A stretch of 64,000 nucleotides of DNA from Benincasa hispida (taxonomy: Eukaryota > Streptophyta > Magnoliopsida > Cucurbitales > Cucurbitaceae), in the NCBI RefSeq assembly GCF_009727055.1, contig NC_052359.1, positions 25,031,670 to 25,095,669 of the forward strand. The letters run 5' to 3'. Both the position numbers and the translations under genes were made by a program. The notes below the pieces were generated by a model. It did not search any database. It worked only from the letters and a program-made list of their open reading frames with translations, and was not told where the DNA came from. This document shows, piece by piece, positions 21,430 to 32,588 of this stretch (position 1 is the stretch's first letter; each line of letters opens with the position of its first letter).

Positions 21430-22283
21430 ACATACCCCCAAAAAGATTGAGGTAAATGAGCATAACTCATCATTGATCGGACCATGTCTAACAAGATTTG
21501 ATTTCTCCTTTCTGCAACACCATCTTGTTGTGGTGTTCCAGGTGTTGTGAGTTAGGATTGAATTCCATGATCTACTAGATAGTTATGGAATTGTAAATCC
21601 ATATACTCACCACCTCGATCAGATCGAAATGTTTTAATTCTTTTACTTAACAAATTTTCTGTCTCAGTCTTAAATTCTTTGAACTTTTCAGGAGTTTCAG
21701 ACTTGTAACTGATTAAGTAAATGTAGCCATATCTCGAGTAATCATCAACAAAGCCAACGAAATACAGATAGCCTTCTCGTGCTTTTACACTCATCAGACC
21801 ATATAAGTCTGAATGTATTAGTTCGAGAGGCTCTTTGGCACAAAGACCTTTGTCAGAAAAAGATCTTTTTGTCATTTTTCCATCAAGACATGATTCACAT
21901 GGAGGTAAAGAATTATCTTCTATATGACTTAGATGACCGTTTTTTTACTAATCTCTTAATCCTATTGAGATTAATGTGACAAAGTCTGAGGTGCCAAACT
22001 ATTAGGAGAAATTTTCCCTTTTTTTTATTTTGAGTCTCAGCTGTTTTAAACATCTCTATATTTAGAATGGCCTTTGCTTTAGTTGGTTTTAATATATACA
22101 AGTTATTTTTTAGTCTTGCAGAACAAATATGAATACCTCTTGAAAAAACAAACACTTCATTAGAATCAAAAGATATTTTGTACGTATTTTCTAGCAGACA
22201 GGAAATGGAGATTAAGTTTCTTTTCATCTTAGGTACATAATACACATTCCTAAGTAAGATATATATATATATATATAAACTCT
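21430..22283 (-). pseudogene. Copia integrase core and GAG-pre-integrase domain (family C element)
   Basis: Resumes the pol cut at 14612. 21552-21875 is open for 107 codons with Asp23 in IHSDLYG and Asp86 in FRSDRGGEYM, the first two catalytic residues of the DDE integrase. After a stop, TPGTPQQDGVAERRN carries the third acidic residue and SYAHLPQSFWGY ends at the insertion point. 21913-22245 encodes MYYVPKMKRNLISISCLLEN and HLRLCHINLNRI (zinc-binding part of integrase; the usual Gly before His is Cys). A stop separates the pieces. An exact second copy follows at 22522-23375. Confidence 0.85.
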
Positions 22284-22284
22284 N
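22284..22284. other. One-base assembly gap at a TA microsatellite
   Basis: A single N lies just after an (AT)9 run ending in AAACTCT. The 1,091 bases after it repeat the 1,091 bases before it. Confidence 0.95.
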
Positions 22285-23375
22285 AACACTTAGTCAATTT
22301 TCAGGGATTTAAGCTTAACTCAAAGCTACTCACATAGCAATGCCTAGTCCAACACTTAGTCAATTTTCAAGGATTTAAGCTTAACTCAAAGCTACTCAAG
22401 GAAAATCTATTCAACACTTAGAAATTTCCTTTTTCTTCAACATAGGATTTAACTTTCTCCTAGTTAATCCCTTAATCATTTGATTAAGTAGGAAAAATGG
22501 AAATCCGGGTTTCACAGTACTACATACCCCCAAAAAGATTGAGGTAAATGAGCATAACTCATCATTGATCGGACCATGTCTAACAAGATTTGATTTCTCC
22601 TTTCTGCAACACCATCTTGTTGTGGTGTTCCAGGTGTTGTGAGTTAGGATTGAATTCCATGATCTACTAGATAGTTATGGAATTGTAAATCCATATACTC
22701 ACCACCTCGATCAGATCGAAATGTTTTAATTCTTTTACTTAACAAATTTTCTGTCTCAGTCTTAAATTCTTTGAACTTTTCAGGAGTTTCAGACTTGTAA
22801 CTGATTAAGTAAATGTAGCCATATCTCGAGTAATCATCAACAAAGCCAACGAAATACAGATAGCCTTCTCGTGCTTTTACACTCATCAGACCATATAAGT
22901 CTGAATGTATTAGTTCGAGAGGCTCTTTGGCACAAAGACCTTTGTCAGAAAAAGATCTTTTTGTCATTTTTCCATCAAGACATGATTCACATGGAGGTAA
23001 AGAATTATCTTCTATATGACTTAGATGACCGTTTTTTTACTAATCTCTTAATCCTATTGAGATTAATGTGACAAAGTCTGAGGTGCCAAACTATTAGGAG
23101 AAATTTTCCCTTTTTTTTATTTTGAGTCTCAGCTGTTTTAAACATCTCTATATTTAGAATGGCCTTTGCTTTAGTTGGTTTTAATATATACAAGTTATTT
23201 TTTAGTCTTGCAGAACAAATATGAATACCTCTTGAAAAAACAAACACTTCATTAGAATCAAAAGATATTTTGTACGTATTTTCTAGCAGACAGGAAATGG
23301 AGATTAAGTTTCTTTTCATCTTAGGTACATAATACACATTCCTAAGTAAGATATATATATATATATATAAACTCT
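22285..23375. repeat. Exact tandem copy of 21193-22283 (assembly duplication)
   Basis: Every stretch I compared, including the integrase frame (21552-21875 against 22644-22967, offset 1,092) and the TA repeat, is identical. The copy contains a false second end of the gypsy LTR. A real duplication would carry the gypsy LTR tail together with its copia flank, at a gap, without any change, which is much less likely than unmerged contig overlap. Confidence 0.93.
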
Positions 23376-23442
23376 CTAAAAAATAACTTGACATCTCCCA
23401 CTACATGAGCTTAAATGACTGTAGTCGTTCCCACCTTGAAAG
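23376..23442 (-). pseudogene. Short copia pol stretch between protease and pre-integrase
   Basis: Connects the pre-integrase frame (open to 23394) with the protease frame below. It contains stops or a small rearrangement; no motif is readable. Confidence 0.5.
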
Positions 23443-23883
23443 TCATTTCCTGTTTACAAAGTTCTCTCCATAATTAGTTTCCTGTAGAAAAGTGCAAACA
23501 TGATTAGCGGTGCCTGAATCTAATATCCAGGTTAGGTGAGTGAGAACCATTAGACATGTTTCAACTACTAGTAAATCTAATTTACCTTGTTTCGCCTTTT
23601 CCACTTTCTTTTCAGCCAAATACTTTGGGCAGTTACGCTTCCAGTGCCCCTCCTCTCCACAATGGAAACACTTTCCTTTGGGAGTCTTGTTTTTGTTTTT
23701 GTTTTTCTTAGCAGTGGTTTTCTTATTCCCTTTACCCTTCTTCCTCATTTGTACCGATTTATCTTTTGAAGAAGAAGGAACAGACTTTTTGTTATCGGTA
23801 GGTCTTGTTCCAGACGACGACCCCTTAAAAAACTTTTTAGGTTTAGAAATAACATTTACTTCTTTTTCCTTAAGTTTCATCAT
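23443..23883 (-). pseudogene. Copia gag C-terminus and protease start (family C element)
   Basis: 146 open codons. A Lys-rich stretch (residues 41-71) leads to the zinc knuckle CFHCGEEGHWKRNC at residues 72-85, which binds genomic RNA in intact elements. KYLAEKK and LLVVETCL follow, then the protease active site WILDSGTANHVC at residues 119-130, with Asp122. The usual DSGA is DSGT here; Thr or Ala both occur at this position in aspartic proteases, so this change alone need not inactivate it. The rest of the protease is out of frame. Confidence 0.85.
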
Positions 23884-23993
23884 AGATTGATATGTCTATA
23901 ATTCGTTCAACAACATAGTCAAATTATAAATAATTTTGTTCATAACAGCATTGGTTCTGAATGGCAGATAACTCTCTGGGAGAGATTCCAATA

Positions 23994-24446
23994 TCATACT
24001 ACCATCGCCCCATGAGCCTCAACAACATTAAAATGGACCATCATATCGAGAACATGTTCTCTAACATTGGACCCATCTTTCATGCGAGTATTATAGACAT
24101 ACTTAATGGCTTCATGTCGAATAGAGTATGATGGTTGCTCAAGGATCTCCTGAAGTGATGCCATTGTCTCACAGGCAATGGGCATTACCTCATGTTTTTT
24201 ATTAAGTACATCTGATATACTTGCTAAGATGTAGGCCCGAGCTTTTTCATTAGCCCTAACCCACCGATCATAGATGTCCCAAACATTTTGGTTTGCTGTT
24301 GTACTGGGAACCGGAGGACATTCCTTTGTCAACACAAACCTCAAATAATCCACAACTAATATTGTATTGATGTTGAATTTCCAGTTTGAATATCCTTCAC
24401 CGTTAAACTTATCGGAAGCTAGCAGTCGTATGATTGAATTCGACAT
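23994..24446 (-). pseudogene. Copia gag, N-terminal and capsid-like part (family C element)
   Basis: 150 codons from ATG 24446: LLASDKFNGEGYSNWKFNIN, VDYLRFVLTKECPPVP, YDRWVRANEKARAYILASIS and RHEAIKYVYNTRMKDGSNVR in the order expected for plant copia gag. The frame closes at 23994 and the link to the zinc knuckle at 23883 is broken by a frameshift or short deletion (23884-23993). The start is clear because an upstream AT-rich leader follows directly. Confidence 0.85.
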
Positions 24447-25472
24447 TACTGAAATAATTTAAATAAATTCTATTAAACTTTATGCATCTAAATCCAATTT
24501 TAGCAAAACAATAAAGTACCCAATAAATCTTTATTTATTTACAATGATACTTTAGTGATTTAGAACAGTTGTTACCGAGGGGTAGTCAACAATTCCTTCA
24601 CTAGAGCAAGACAATTCTTGACCAAATACTATATCAAAATAACTCTTTACTCTTATAGTTCTTTTGGTTATCATTTTTAGTCAAAATCTTTACTAACAAT
24701 TAGTAATTCTTGTAAGTGTGACCCGCCATTTTTCAGATTTTATAGAATGGTATGAATATGCCCCCAAAATGGAAGGCAATACTCAAGACGAAACTATAAG
24801 ACCCTATTCATTTACTGAAGCATGGGTTGTTCCAAATCCTATGTTACAACCCTCCAAGCGGATCGTCGTGGTTAATAACTAGTTAGTGTCGCCTAAAAAC
24901 GACAATAGACGGAACATAGGAATCTCACAGTTTAAACTAATAGAGGAGACCGTAGGAAAATGTTGACACATTTCCTTCACCCACTTACTATGAATTACTT
25001 CCCCATTCACCTTGTTATTGATCCATGCAAACACTTTTCGAATGGAGTAGTCACGGTAAAAGCGACATGAAGCCGAGCATGGATCTCACGGTGTGAACTC
25101 TTGAGGACGTGAGAGCTAATAACTATATATCAAATATATTGTTAATCTCCCACTAATGTGTTCTAAATGTTTGGGTATTTATTTACTTAGGTTAAAAAAT
25201 GGCTAACTTTTAAACAACCTAAGTCTATATCATCTTTATCCAAGTATAACATTTATATTTGGATATAACCCTATGATGTCTATGTGTTTAAACCAGTTTT
25301 AAACCTCACAATACTCACACAAGCTCATAAAATCAGTTAACAATGCTCAATCTTTCAAGCATAATCCCCAGGTAGAAGGTGCTACGTAAACCGTCAACTT
25401 AAGTATCCCCAGCCTTAAACAGGTTTATGAACCGAATTGAGTTTGTAACCAAATTTTATAAGGTAACAATCT
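24447..25472 (-). other. Leader of the family C copia element, first part
   Basis: No gene. AT-rich untranslated region between gag and the 5' LTR, continued at 29455-29740 and 31597-32576 after two solo LTR insertions. No strong repeat was seen in this part. Confidence 0.6.
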
Positions 25473-25921
25473 ATTTTTGTTGGGTTTTATGTCCTAAAAC
25501 TCGTAGTTTGTAAACAATAAAACTTATTCTGGAAATTCAATAAGTTGTTATTGAATATATGTATTGCTTACTAGAAATCCAATAAACTTAAAAGACCCAT
25601 GACTATTATATGAGTACTTGAACTTTATGTCTACATAAGGGTTGGATCAGGTTCGAGTAAATAGTCAAAATGATCTATAGTATATGAATAAGGTTGGGTG
25701 CCTTATTCTGGTAACATTATTAGATGCGTCCTACTCTGTAGTTGTTATAAAGAGTTGTAAAGTGCTACAAACAAAGTAATCCTAATTCATACATATTATG
25801 ACATGAGGAAGTGAGGGTGTCTTGTGCAAATTGGTTTGTATAAGATCGCACCATAAAATCAGTCACTCTTACTTTATAACGTTGCTTACTATTTAAGAGT
25901 TACTATTTCAAAGCAATGACC

Positions 25922-28027
25922 TGTTGGGGTTGATGCCCTAAAGTCTCGTGTCCTGCAGTTTGTAAACTGTTTGTATGAATGCTTGTGTTATATAATATAT
26001 GATATTTACTTCACATCTTGATTTTGCTTGGTTGTATGTTTTATTTGTTTTACCACAAACCAATAAATATAAAATCCTTGGTTATTTGTATGTAATTCAA
26101 GCATGTATGTGGTGACATACAAGTGGATCATGTCTTGAGTGGTAACCAAAATGGTCTGTAGTATATGGATATAGGAGGGAAACCTTATCTGGTAACGCTA
26201 CGGATGTGGCTTGCTTTGTGGAATGGTCACAAGTGTTATGACTTGCCACAGATGGTCTGATCTTGATCATTCATGTAGGGGACATGCGAGCGGGGGCGTC
26301 CTATACAAAGAGTTTGTATAAGACCTGACCACGAAGTGTTAACGTCTCGTTATATAACACCGTTCATGTTAGAGACTTCACTTTACTAGGATGACCATAG
26401 GTAACATGACCTCAATCATGAGTGAGTTGAGAACTCCTGACATTGAGGGTGGTCCTTTGATTTGTATGGGCAGAGTGGCCAAGTCACTGATTCAAACCTA
26501 CCATTTTGGGGATTCGTCTGATTGGGAGCTGGAAACTCAGCTACACAAGATGGAATTCACTCTTTCCCCGAGGTAGAGGCAAGTAGATAGATAGCTTCTT
26601 AAGGGCTGATCCCAAGGCTTGAACGATGTGGCGCCACACACCTTCTCTTGGCTCGAGAGGTGTTCACACATAGTTGGATTATGTTGTATTTTTCATTAGA
26701 AGAATCAGTGGTACTTAAAGAAGTGAGATGTAACTACATGGGCAAAATGGTAAATTGGCTCAGTTTACTTACGAGCTTGTGAAGGGTCATTATACTCATG
26801 ATTGGTTATATCCGATGGACACAGAAATATATGTGGTAAGAAGAGTTCAGTTGTTGACCTTTAGTGGAATGCCTGGCAGTTAACGGATGGTGGATCTCAT
26901 AGTTAAAGAGTTTAGTCAGCTATTCATGGACTGTTGGAGCTTCGAGCCACAGGTCCATTAGGTCCCCTGGGTAGCTTGGATAAAGTCGAGAATCAGTGTT
27001 TGGGTCAGTTTGAAATGTTCAAATTGACAAGAGGGAGTTCGATTATATATGATATAATTGAACTGATTAATTATATATGATATAATTGGCTAAATGTATG
27101 AGATACATTATTTTGGAGGAAATTAGAATGATTTATATCAAGTGGAGGAGAAATTACTATACTAGATATGTGATATCAAACTATAGAGTAAGAATATAAT
27201 ATGATTATATTCATTTATTATTAAATTGATTAATTATGAGATAATTGGCCGTATTATTCTCCTCAATCATGCATTAGTGGGAGCAACTGCATTCGGTTAT
27301 AGTAACCGATGAATAAAATGAAAATTTATTTCATTTGGCAAAAATTTCGAAATTTCGCAATTGGTGTGAAAACGTAACGATCACCTAGCTTGTGAGCCTA
27401 TACGATAGTAGCTCATTGTCTAAACGATTGCACACCTGTCCCTAGAAGATCGCTTAGCTTTCCTAAACGATCACATAGCGTGCCGTGTTTTCTAAACGAT
27501 TGTCTACCTTTTATTAAATGATCGCTTAGTAAAACCTACACGATCGTGTAGCTTCATCTAAACGTTAAGCACCCTTGCTATTTAATAGCTCTTTCTCTCC
27601 CACTAGCTTATCGTCTACACGATCTATCTTTTCTCCTACCTCTACCAAATTCACCAAAGACTACACTTTGGATTCTCACTCCGAGAATACCAAGGGCTCC
27701 AACTGGTGGTGTTGTCCCTATTGCTTTCTTGTTCGTGACTGTTCGTGTTGCCGCCGTTCGTGTAGACGATCGTATTGTCGCAGCCAACTGATTTACTGGG
27801 CGATAGAACGCATAGAGGTTCTTCCGCTGCTTCTGAGTTCAACGTTTGAAGAGAGTCTTCAACTGGTATGAGAACTCTTTCCTTTGTGTTTTATTGTTCG
27901 AAACATGCCGTTAATTAGTGTTAATTTGCATAACTATATGTTAGAATGTGTATGTTGTATTTCGGTCACAATGAAATCAGAAAGATTCGAATGCGCTCAT
28001 GGATGCTCTTCGTTAAGAGTTCCTTCA
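25922..28027 (+). mobile_element. Solo LTR, family A, nested in the family B LTR
   Basis: TGTTGGGGTTGATGCC to GAGTTCCTTCA, 2,106 bp, flanked by the perfect 5-bp duplication TGACC (25917-25921 and 28028-28032). The uninterrupted target can be read in the other B LTR at about 30160-30200. The best-preserved A LTR in the window. It has a palindrome array at 27365-27620 and the hairpin ATTCTC-ACTCC-GAGAAT at 27672-27688. Confidence 0.94.
27365..27620. repeat. CGATCG palindrome array inside the family A LTR
   Basis: About ten variants such as AACGATCACCTAGC, AAGATCGCTTAGC, AAACGATCACATAGC and TACACGATCGTGTAGC, 12-30 bases apart. Same motif as at 1-425, but here within the LTR. Confidence 0.8.
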
Positions 28028-28610
28028 TGACCTAGGTAACTTGATCTTAATCTTGAGCTAACTATGAACTCCTATTTATTCGGGATTATCCTTAGATTTT
28101 CATAGGTGAGGGTTGGCTCAATAAACCTCCATTTCAGGGGTAAAATCGAGTAGATATCTAGGGACATAGGGTGCAAGAAGGAATTCATTCCTACCCGCTT
28201 TTAAGGATAATAGAGAGGTTTTTCCCTTAAGTGTTGATTCCGGGTCTTGAACAAGGGCCTCACCCTCTCATTGGCCCGAGAGGGACTCGGTTTGTTGATT
28301 AGATCATAGATTAATTATTGATTAGAGGATCAGTGGGACTTAAGGAACAAGAGGTAATCTCGGGGGTAAAATGGACATTTGACCCAGCTGTTATTACGAA
28401 CAACCTATGAAGGGTTAACTTACTAATCATGGTTATATCGAGTGGACATAATATATCTACAGTGAGGAGAGTTCAACTATGGGCTTTAGTGGAGTGACCC
28501 ATTAGTTAACGAAGGGGGGTTAATTCAGTGTAATGAGTTTAGCCAATTAATCTCGGTTCGTTGGAGCCCCATGATCAGGTCCGCGAGGTCCCCCTACTAG
28601 CTCGGAAATG

Positions 28611-28616
28611 NNNNNN
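28611..28616. other. Six-base assembly gap
   Basis: Ns inside the family B LTR. AAATG occurs on both sides, so a short overlap may have been forced apart. Confidence 0.8.
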
Positions 28617-29454
28617 AAATGGATTAGCTTTAGAGTACCGTGATAAGTTAATTTGAAACGTTCAAATTAGAATTAAAGAAATTAGTAATTATATGAGATA
28701 TAATTACACGTTTAATTTTAAAAATTAAACGGAATAGGAGAATTAATATTTAAATATGATTTAAATATATGAAGGTGGATTTGTGTACAATTAATTTAAC
28801 ATTTGATATTAAATTAATTACAATTAATTAAACTGTTTAAATAATTATTAATTTTATTAGAAAATTAATTATGAAATTAATAATATTTTCAATTTTTGAA
28901 ATCAATTTGATTTTTGAAATTATTTGAAAAAAATTGAAAATTTTGTAAAACAACATAAAATGGAATTATGGTTTTTCCCAATGACACCTTCAACTAACTC
29001 ACACAAAACCCACCTAAGTTTGGCTTCAATAACTCCAAGCATGAGTTGCATCTCATGTAGCCATCTTCTTTGCATGAAAGTTTTGCAATATATTAAGAAG
29101 ATTGGAGTGGAATTGAGGAATGCATCTACAGAGTTTTTGCTGAAAAAATCGAGTTGAAGAAGTTGTTCTTCAAGTGGGTTGCAATGAGTTCTTCTCCAAG
29201 TTCACTTCATTCAAGCTTATTTTGAGTCACGTAGCTCAATCTAAAGCTATAAGAGAATAGTGGGGAAGATCTTGAAGCAAGATTTGGAGAAGATTGCAGC
29301 TGAGTATCAAGATTTCAAGAAGTTCTACAAAGATATGGCTTGAAACCCTCTTGTTATTGTATGAGCATGTTGTAGTTACTACCAAAATTAATGAATTAGA
29401 GTGTGTATTGATTCTTGTTGCTTCTGCTGCTTGCTGATATACTCTTACAATTTT

Positions 29455-29740
29455 AATGGTTAAAACTAATTGTTAACCTAAGTGAGCATGTTGTGTATCT
29501 TTGTTATGGATTTTAAAGTCTAATTACTTTTTGTAACAACTTACAAAAATTAGACATGCTAAATATCCACAACAATCATCAAAGGCATTTAATATAACAT
29601 TTATATTAAAAGAAACCCTATACATGCGTACTATATATTATACAATTTATAACATACTTTTAATGCATGTAATATACTTCCTACGGTGGGATTTTAAATC
29701 TATATGGCATACTGTATGCATATACAAGATTTATTTAATT
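29455..29740 (-). other. Leader of the family C copia element, second part
   Basis: AT-rich sequence without genes between two solo LTRs, interpreted as the continuation of 24447-25472. Contains many ATGCATGTA-like words. Confidence 0.5.
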
Positions 29741-29745
29741 ATAAT

Positions 29746-31591
29746 TGTTGGATTTTATGTCCTAAAAACTCGCAGTTTGTAAAATGATAAACATTTTCTA
29801 TTATCAATATACTTGTTATTGATCTCATAAATTGTATGAAAGTTTAAATCCAATAAACTAAGACCCATGACTATTGTATGAGTATTTGAACTTTATGTGG
29901 AGACATAAGAGTGGATCGGGTTCGAGTAAATAGTCAAAATGATCTATGGTACATGAATAAGGTTGGGTACCTTATTCTGGTAACACCATTGGATGCGGCC
30001 TACTTTGTAGTTGTTACAAGAGTTGTAAAGTGCTACATACAATGTGATCCTAATTCGTATATGTTATGACATACGGAGTGGGGGCGTCCTATGCAATGAG
30101 TTTGCATAAGAACAGGACCAAGAAATAAGTCATTCTTAATTTATAATGTTGTTTACTGTTTAAGACTAACTATTTCACCTAGATGACCTAGGTAACTCGA
30201 TCTTAATCTTAAGCTAACTATGAACTTCTGTTTATTCGGGATTGCCCTTAGATTTTCATAGTTGAGGGTTGACTCAATAGCGCCGGCTCAATAAGACTCC
30301 CATTTCAGGGGTAAGACCGGATAGATAGGTGGGGATATAGGGTGTAAGACGAAATTCACGCCTACCCGATTTAGGGATAGAAGGAAGGTTGTTCTCTCAA
30401 GTACTGAATTCAAGTCTTGAACAAGGGGCCCCACCCTCTCACTGGGCTAAGAGAGTTTAGTTTAGTGATTGGATCACAAACTAGTTGTTCATTAGAGGAT
30501 CAGTAGGTACTTGAGGAATAAGACATAATCTCAGGGGTAAAACACATATTTGACCCAGCCGTTATTACGAACAACCTATGAAGGGTCGAATTGCTGATTA
30601 TGGTTAAATCATGTGGACATAATATATCTACAGTGAGGGGAATGCAACTATGGGCTTTAGTGGAATTACCCATTAGTTAACGAATGGAGATTAATTTGGT
30701 CTAATGAGTTTAGCCAATTAATCTCGGATCGTTGGAGCCCATGATCTGTAGGTCCACGAGTTCCCCCCACTAGCTCGTAACAAACTAGCTCTAGAATAGC
30801 GTGATAAGTTAATTTGAAATGTTCAAATTAGAATTAAGGGAATTAGTAATTATATGAGATATAATTACATGTATAATTTTAGAATTAAATGGAATAGGAG
30901 AATTTATATATTTAAATATGATTTAAATATATAAAGATGGATATGTGTTAAAATTAATTTAATATTTGATATTAAATTAATTAAGTTTTATTTAATAATT
31001 AATTTATGAAATTAATTAAATTTTCATTTTTTAAAATCAAATTTTGATTTTTGGATAAAATTGGAAAATTGGAAAACAAAACACACTTAAATGGAAAAAA
31101 AAGTTTTTCCATTATCCATCACCTAAATAGCTCACACATGAAGCAATATATTTGTCTTGTCTTCTCCAAGAATGAGCTGCAACTCATGCAGCTCTTCTCT
31201 CTGCATGTTGATCTACAATATAATGAAAATATTGGAATGAAAATCGGGCATGCAATCCATAGAGTTTTTTTTAGAGAAAAACTGGTTTGAAGAATGGTTC
31301 TTCAATAAGGTTGCTGCAGTGAGCTTTTCTCCTTCGTCCCTTGATTCAAGCTTGTTTTGAGTCCCACAACTCAATCTAGCACCAAGAGAATAGAGGGGAA
31401 GATCTTGAGGTGGTCTACAACAAGATATTGAGAAGATTGCAATTGGAAAATGAGCTTTGAAGAAGTTCTACAAGAGGTATGTCTTGAAACCCATTTATCC
31501 TGCAGAAGCATGCTTTATATTATGCCAAAATTAGTGAATTTGAATGCTTAGATGATCCTTGTGCTTCCGCTGCTAATGATACAATCCTACA
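29746..31591 (+). mobile_element. Solo LTR, family B, second copy
   Basis: TGTTGGATTTTATG to CAATCCTACA, 1,846 bp, flanked by ATAAT (29741-29745) and ATAAC (31592-31596), a 5-bp duplication with one mismatch. It matches 25478-29449 and the reverse complement of 711-2570. The frame at 31051-31290 is the counterpart of the LTR frames noted in the other copies. Confidence 0.9.
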
Positions 31592-31596
31592 ATAAC

Positions 31597-32576
31597 ATAC
31601 ATCACATGCATAAACAATTAAACACATATTGATACGGTTTTTAGTTTTGGAATTTTTAAGTAAAAAAAAGCCTATATATTATAAAAAATAGTTGACAGCT
31701 CCAAATCGCTTCTTGACTGCCTCGAACAGCTCCAAAACAGGACCCAGAAGCTTGAACCGGATATGAACCACCTGAACCGGGCCAATCAAACCAATTTTGA
31801 AAATGAACCGGGTTAAGTTTGAAGAAGACAGGTCAAACCAGTCAATCTTCTTAAACATGTTCAACAATCTCGCTTGGATTAAAATTTGACTAAAACTTGA
31901 TCTCTCGCTGCAAGTTGAAATCTCATTCAAAACTTGATCTCTCACTCAAACCATCAGAATCTCGCTCCTAGCTTGAAATCTCATTTGAACTTGATTCAAA
32001 ATCTTGCTTGAACTTGAAACCTCCCTAGGACTTCAATCAGAATCTCGCTCGAGCTTGAAATCTCACTCAAACTTGATTCAAAATCTCGTTTGAACTTGAT
32101 ATCTCGCTCGAAATTCCAACAGTATCTTGCTCGAGCTAGAAATCTCACTCAAACTTGATTCAAAATCTCGCCCAAAATTGAAATCTCGCTCGAAATTCTA
32201 ATAGAATCTCGCTCAAGCTAGAATCCTCACTCAAACTTGATTCAAAATCTCGTTCGAACTCAAAATCTCACTCGAACTGGGTCCAATCTCGCTAGAAATT
32301 CAAACAGTAGCTGAAAAACTGAAAATCTACAGCTCGACCTTCTTCACTTCTTTCTTCAATTACATCCTAATTTTCACTTCTAATGACGGATAAATTACAC
32401 TCTTAAACACATATTAAAGCCCATCAAACAAGAGCCAATTACAAGATAAGCAACATAATTGAAAGAATTAAAATTCCAAAACACTGAAAAAACCATATCA
32501 GCATATTATTTCATGTAGTTCATGAATAAACACCCACCAAACTCAAATTAACAATAGTTAAACACTTAAATCATGC
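31597..32576 (-). other. Leader of the family C copia element, third part
   Basis: No gene. The part near the LTR (32300-32576) is related to 426-693. The middle is a short tandem array, given separately. Confidence 0.6.
31860..32300. repeat. AATCTCGCTCGAACTTGA tandem array in the leader
   Basis: About fifteen imperfect copies of words like AATCTCGCTCGAA, TTGAAATCTCACTC and AAACTTGATTCAAA, with a loose 28-30 base period. It occupies the same leader position as the CGATCG palindrome array at 1-425 but shares no sequence with it. Confidence 0.78.
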
Positions 32577-32588
32577 TCTGATACCAAT
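32577..32588 (-). promoter_or_regulatory. Primer binding site, initiator Met-tRNA type, family C
   Basis: The minus strand reads ATTGGTATCAGAGC immediately after the LTR end ATTCCTTCA at 32589. This identifies 32589-34409 as a 5' LTR and fixes the element's orientation. Confidence 0.85.

Larger units (their letters stand above)
25478..29449 (+). mobile_element. Solo LTR, family B, split by a nested solo LTR
   Basis: Starts TGTTGGGTTTTATG and ends ATACTCTTACA. Flanked by a perfect 5-bp duplication ATTTT (25473-25477 and 29450-29454). Without the insert at 25922-28032 it is about 1.86 kb, like the other B copies. Contains a 6-N gap at 28611-28616. The short frame at 28924-29157 corresponds to similar frames in the other B LTRs. 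No internal region remains. Confidence 0.92.

Noticed and set aside
22644..23071. Second integrase copy as a genuine paralogue
   Set aside because: It is identical to 21552-21979 and is separated from it by a single N, so it is taken as an assembly duplication.
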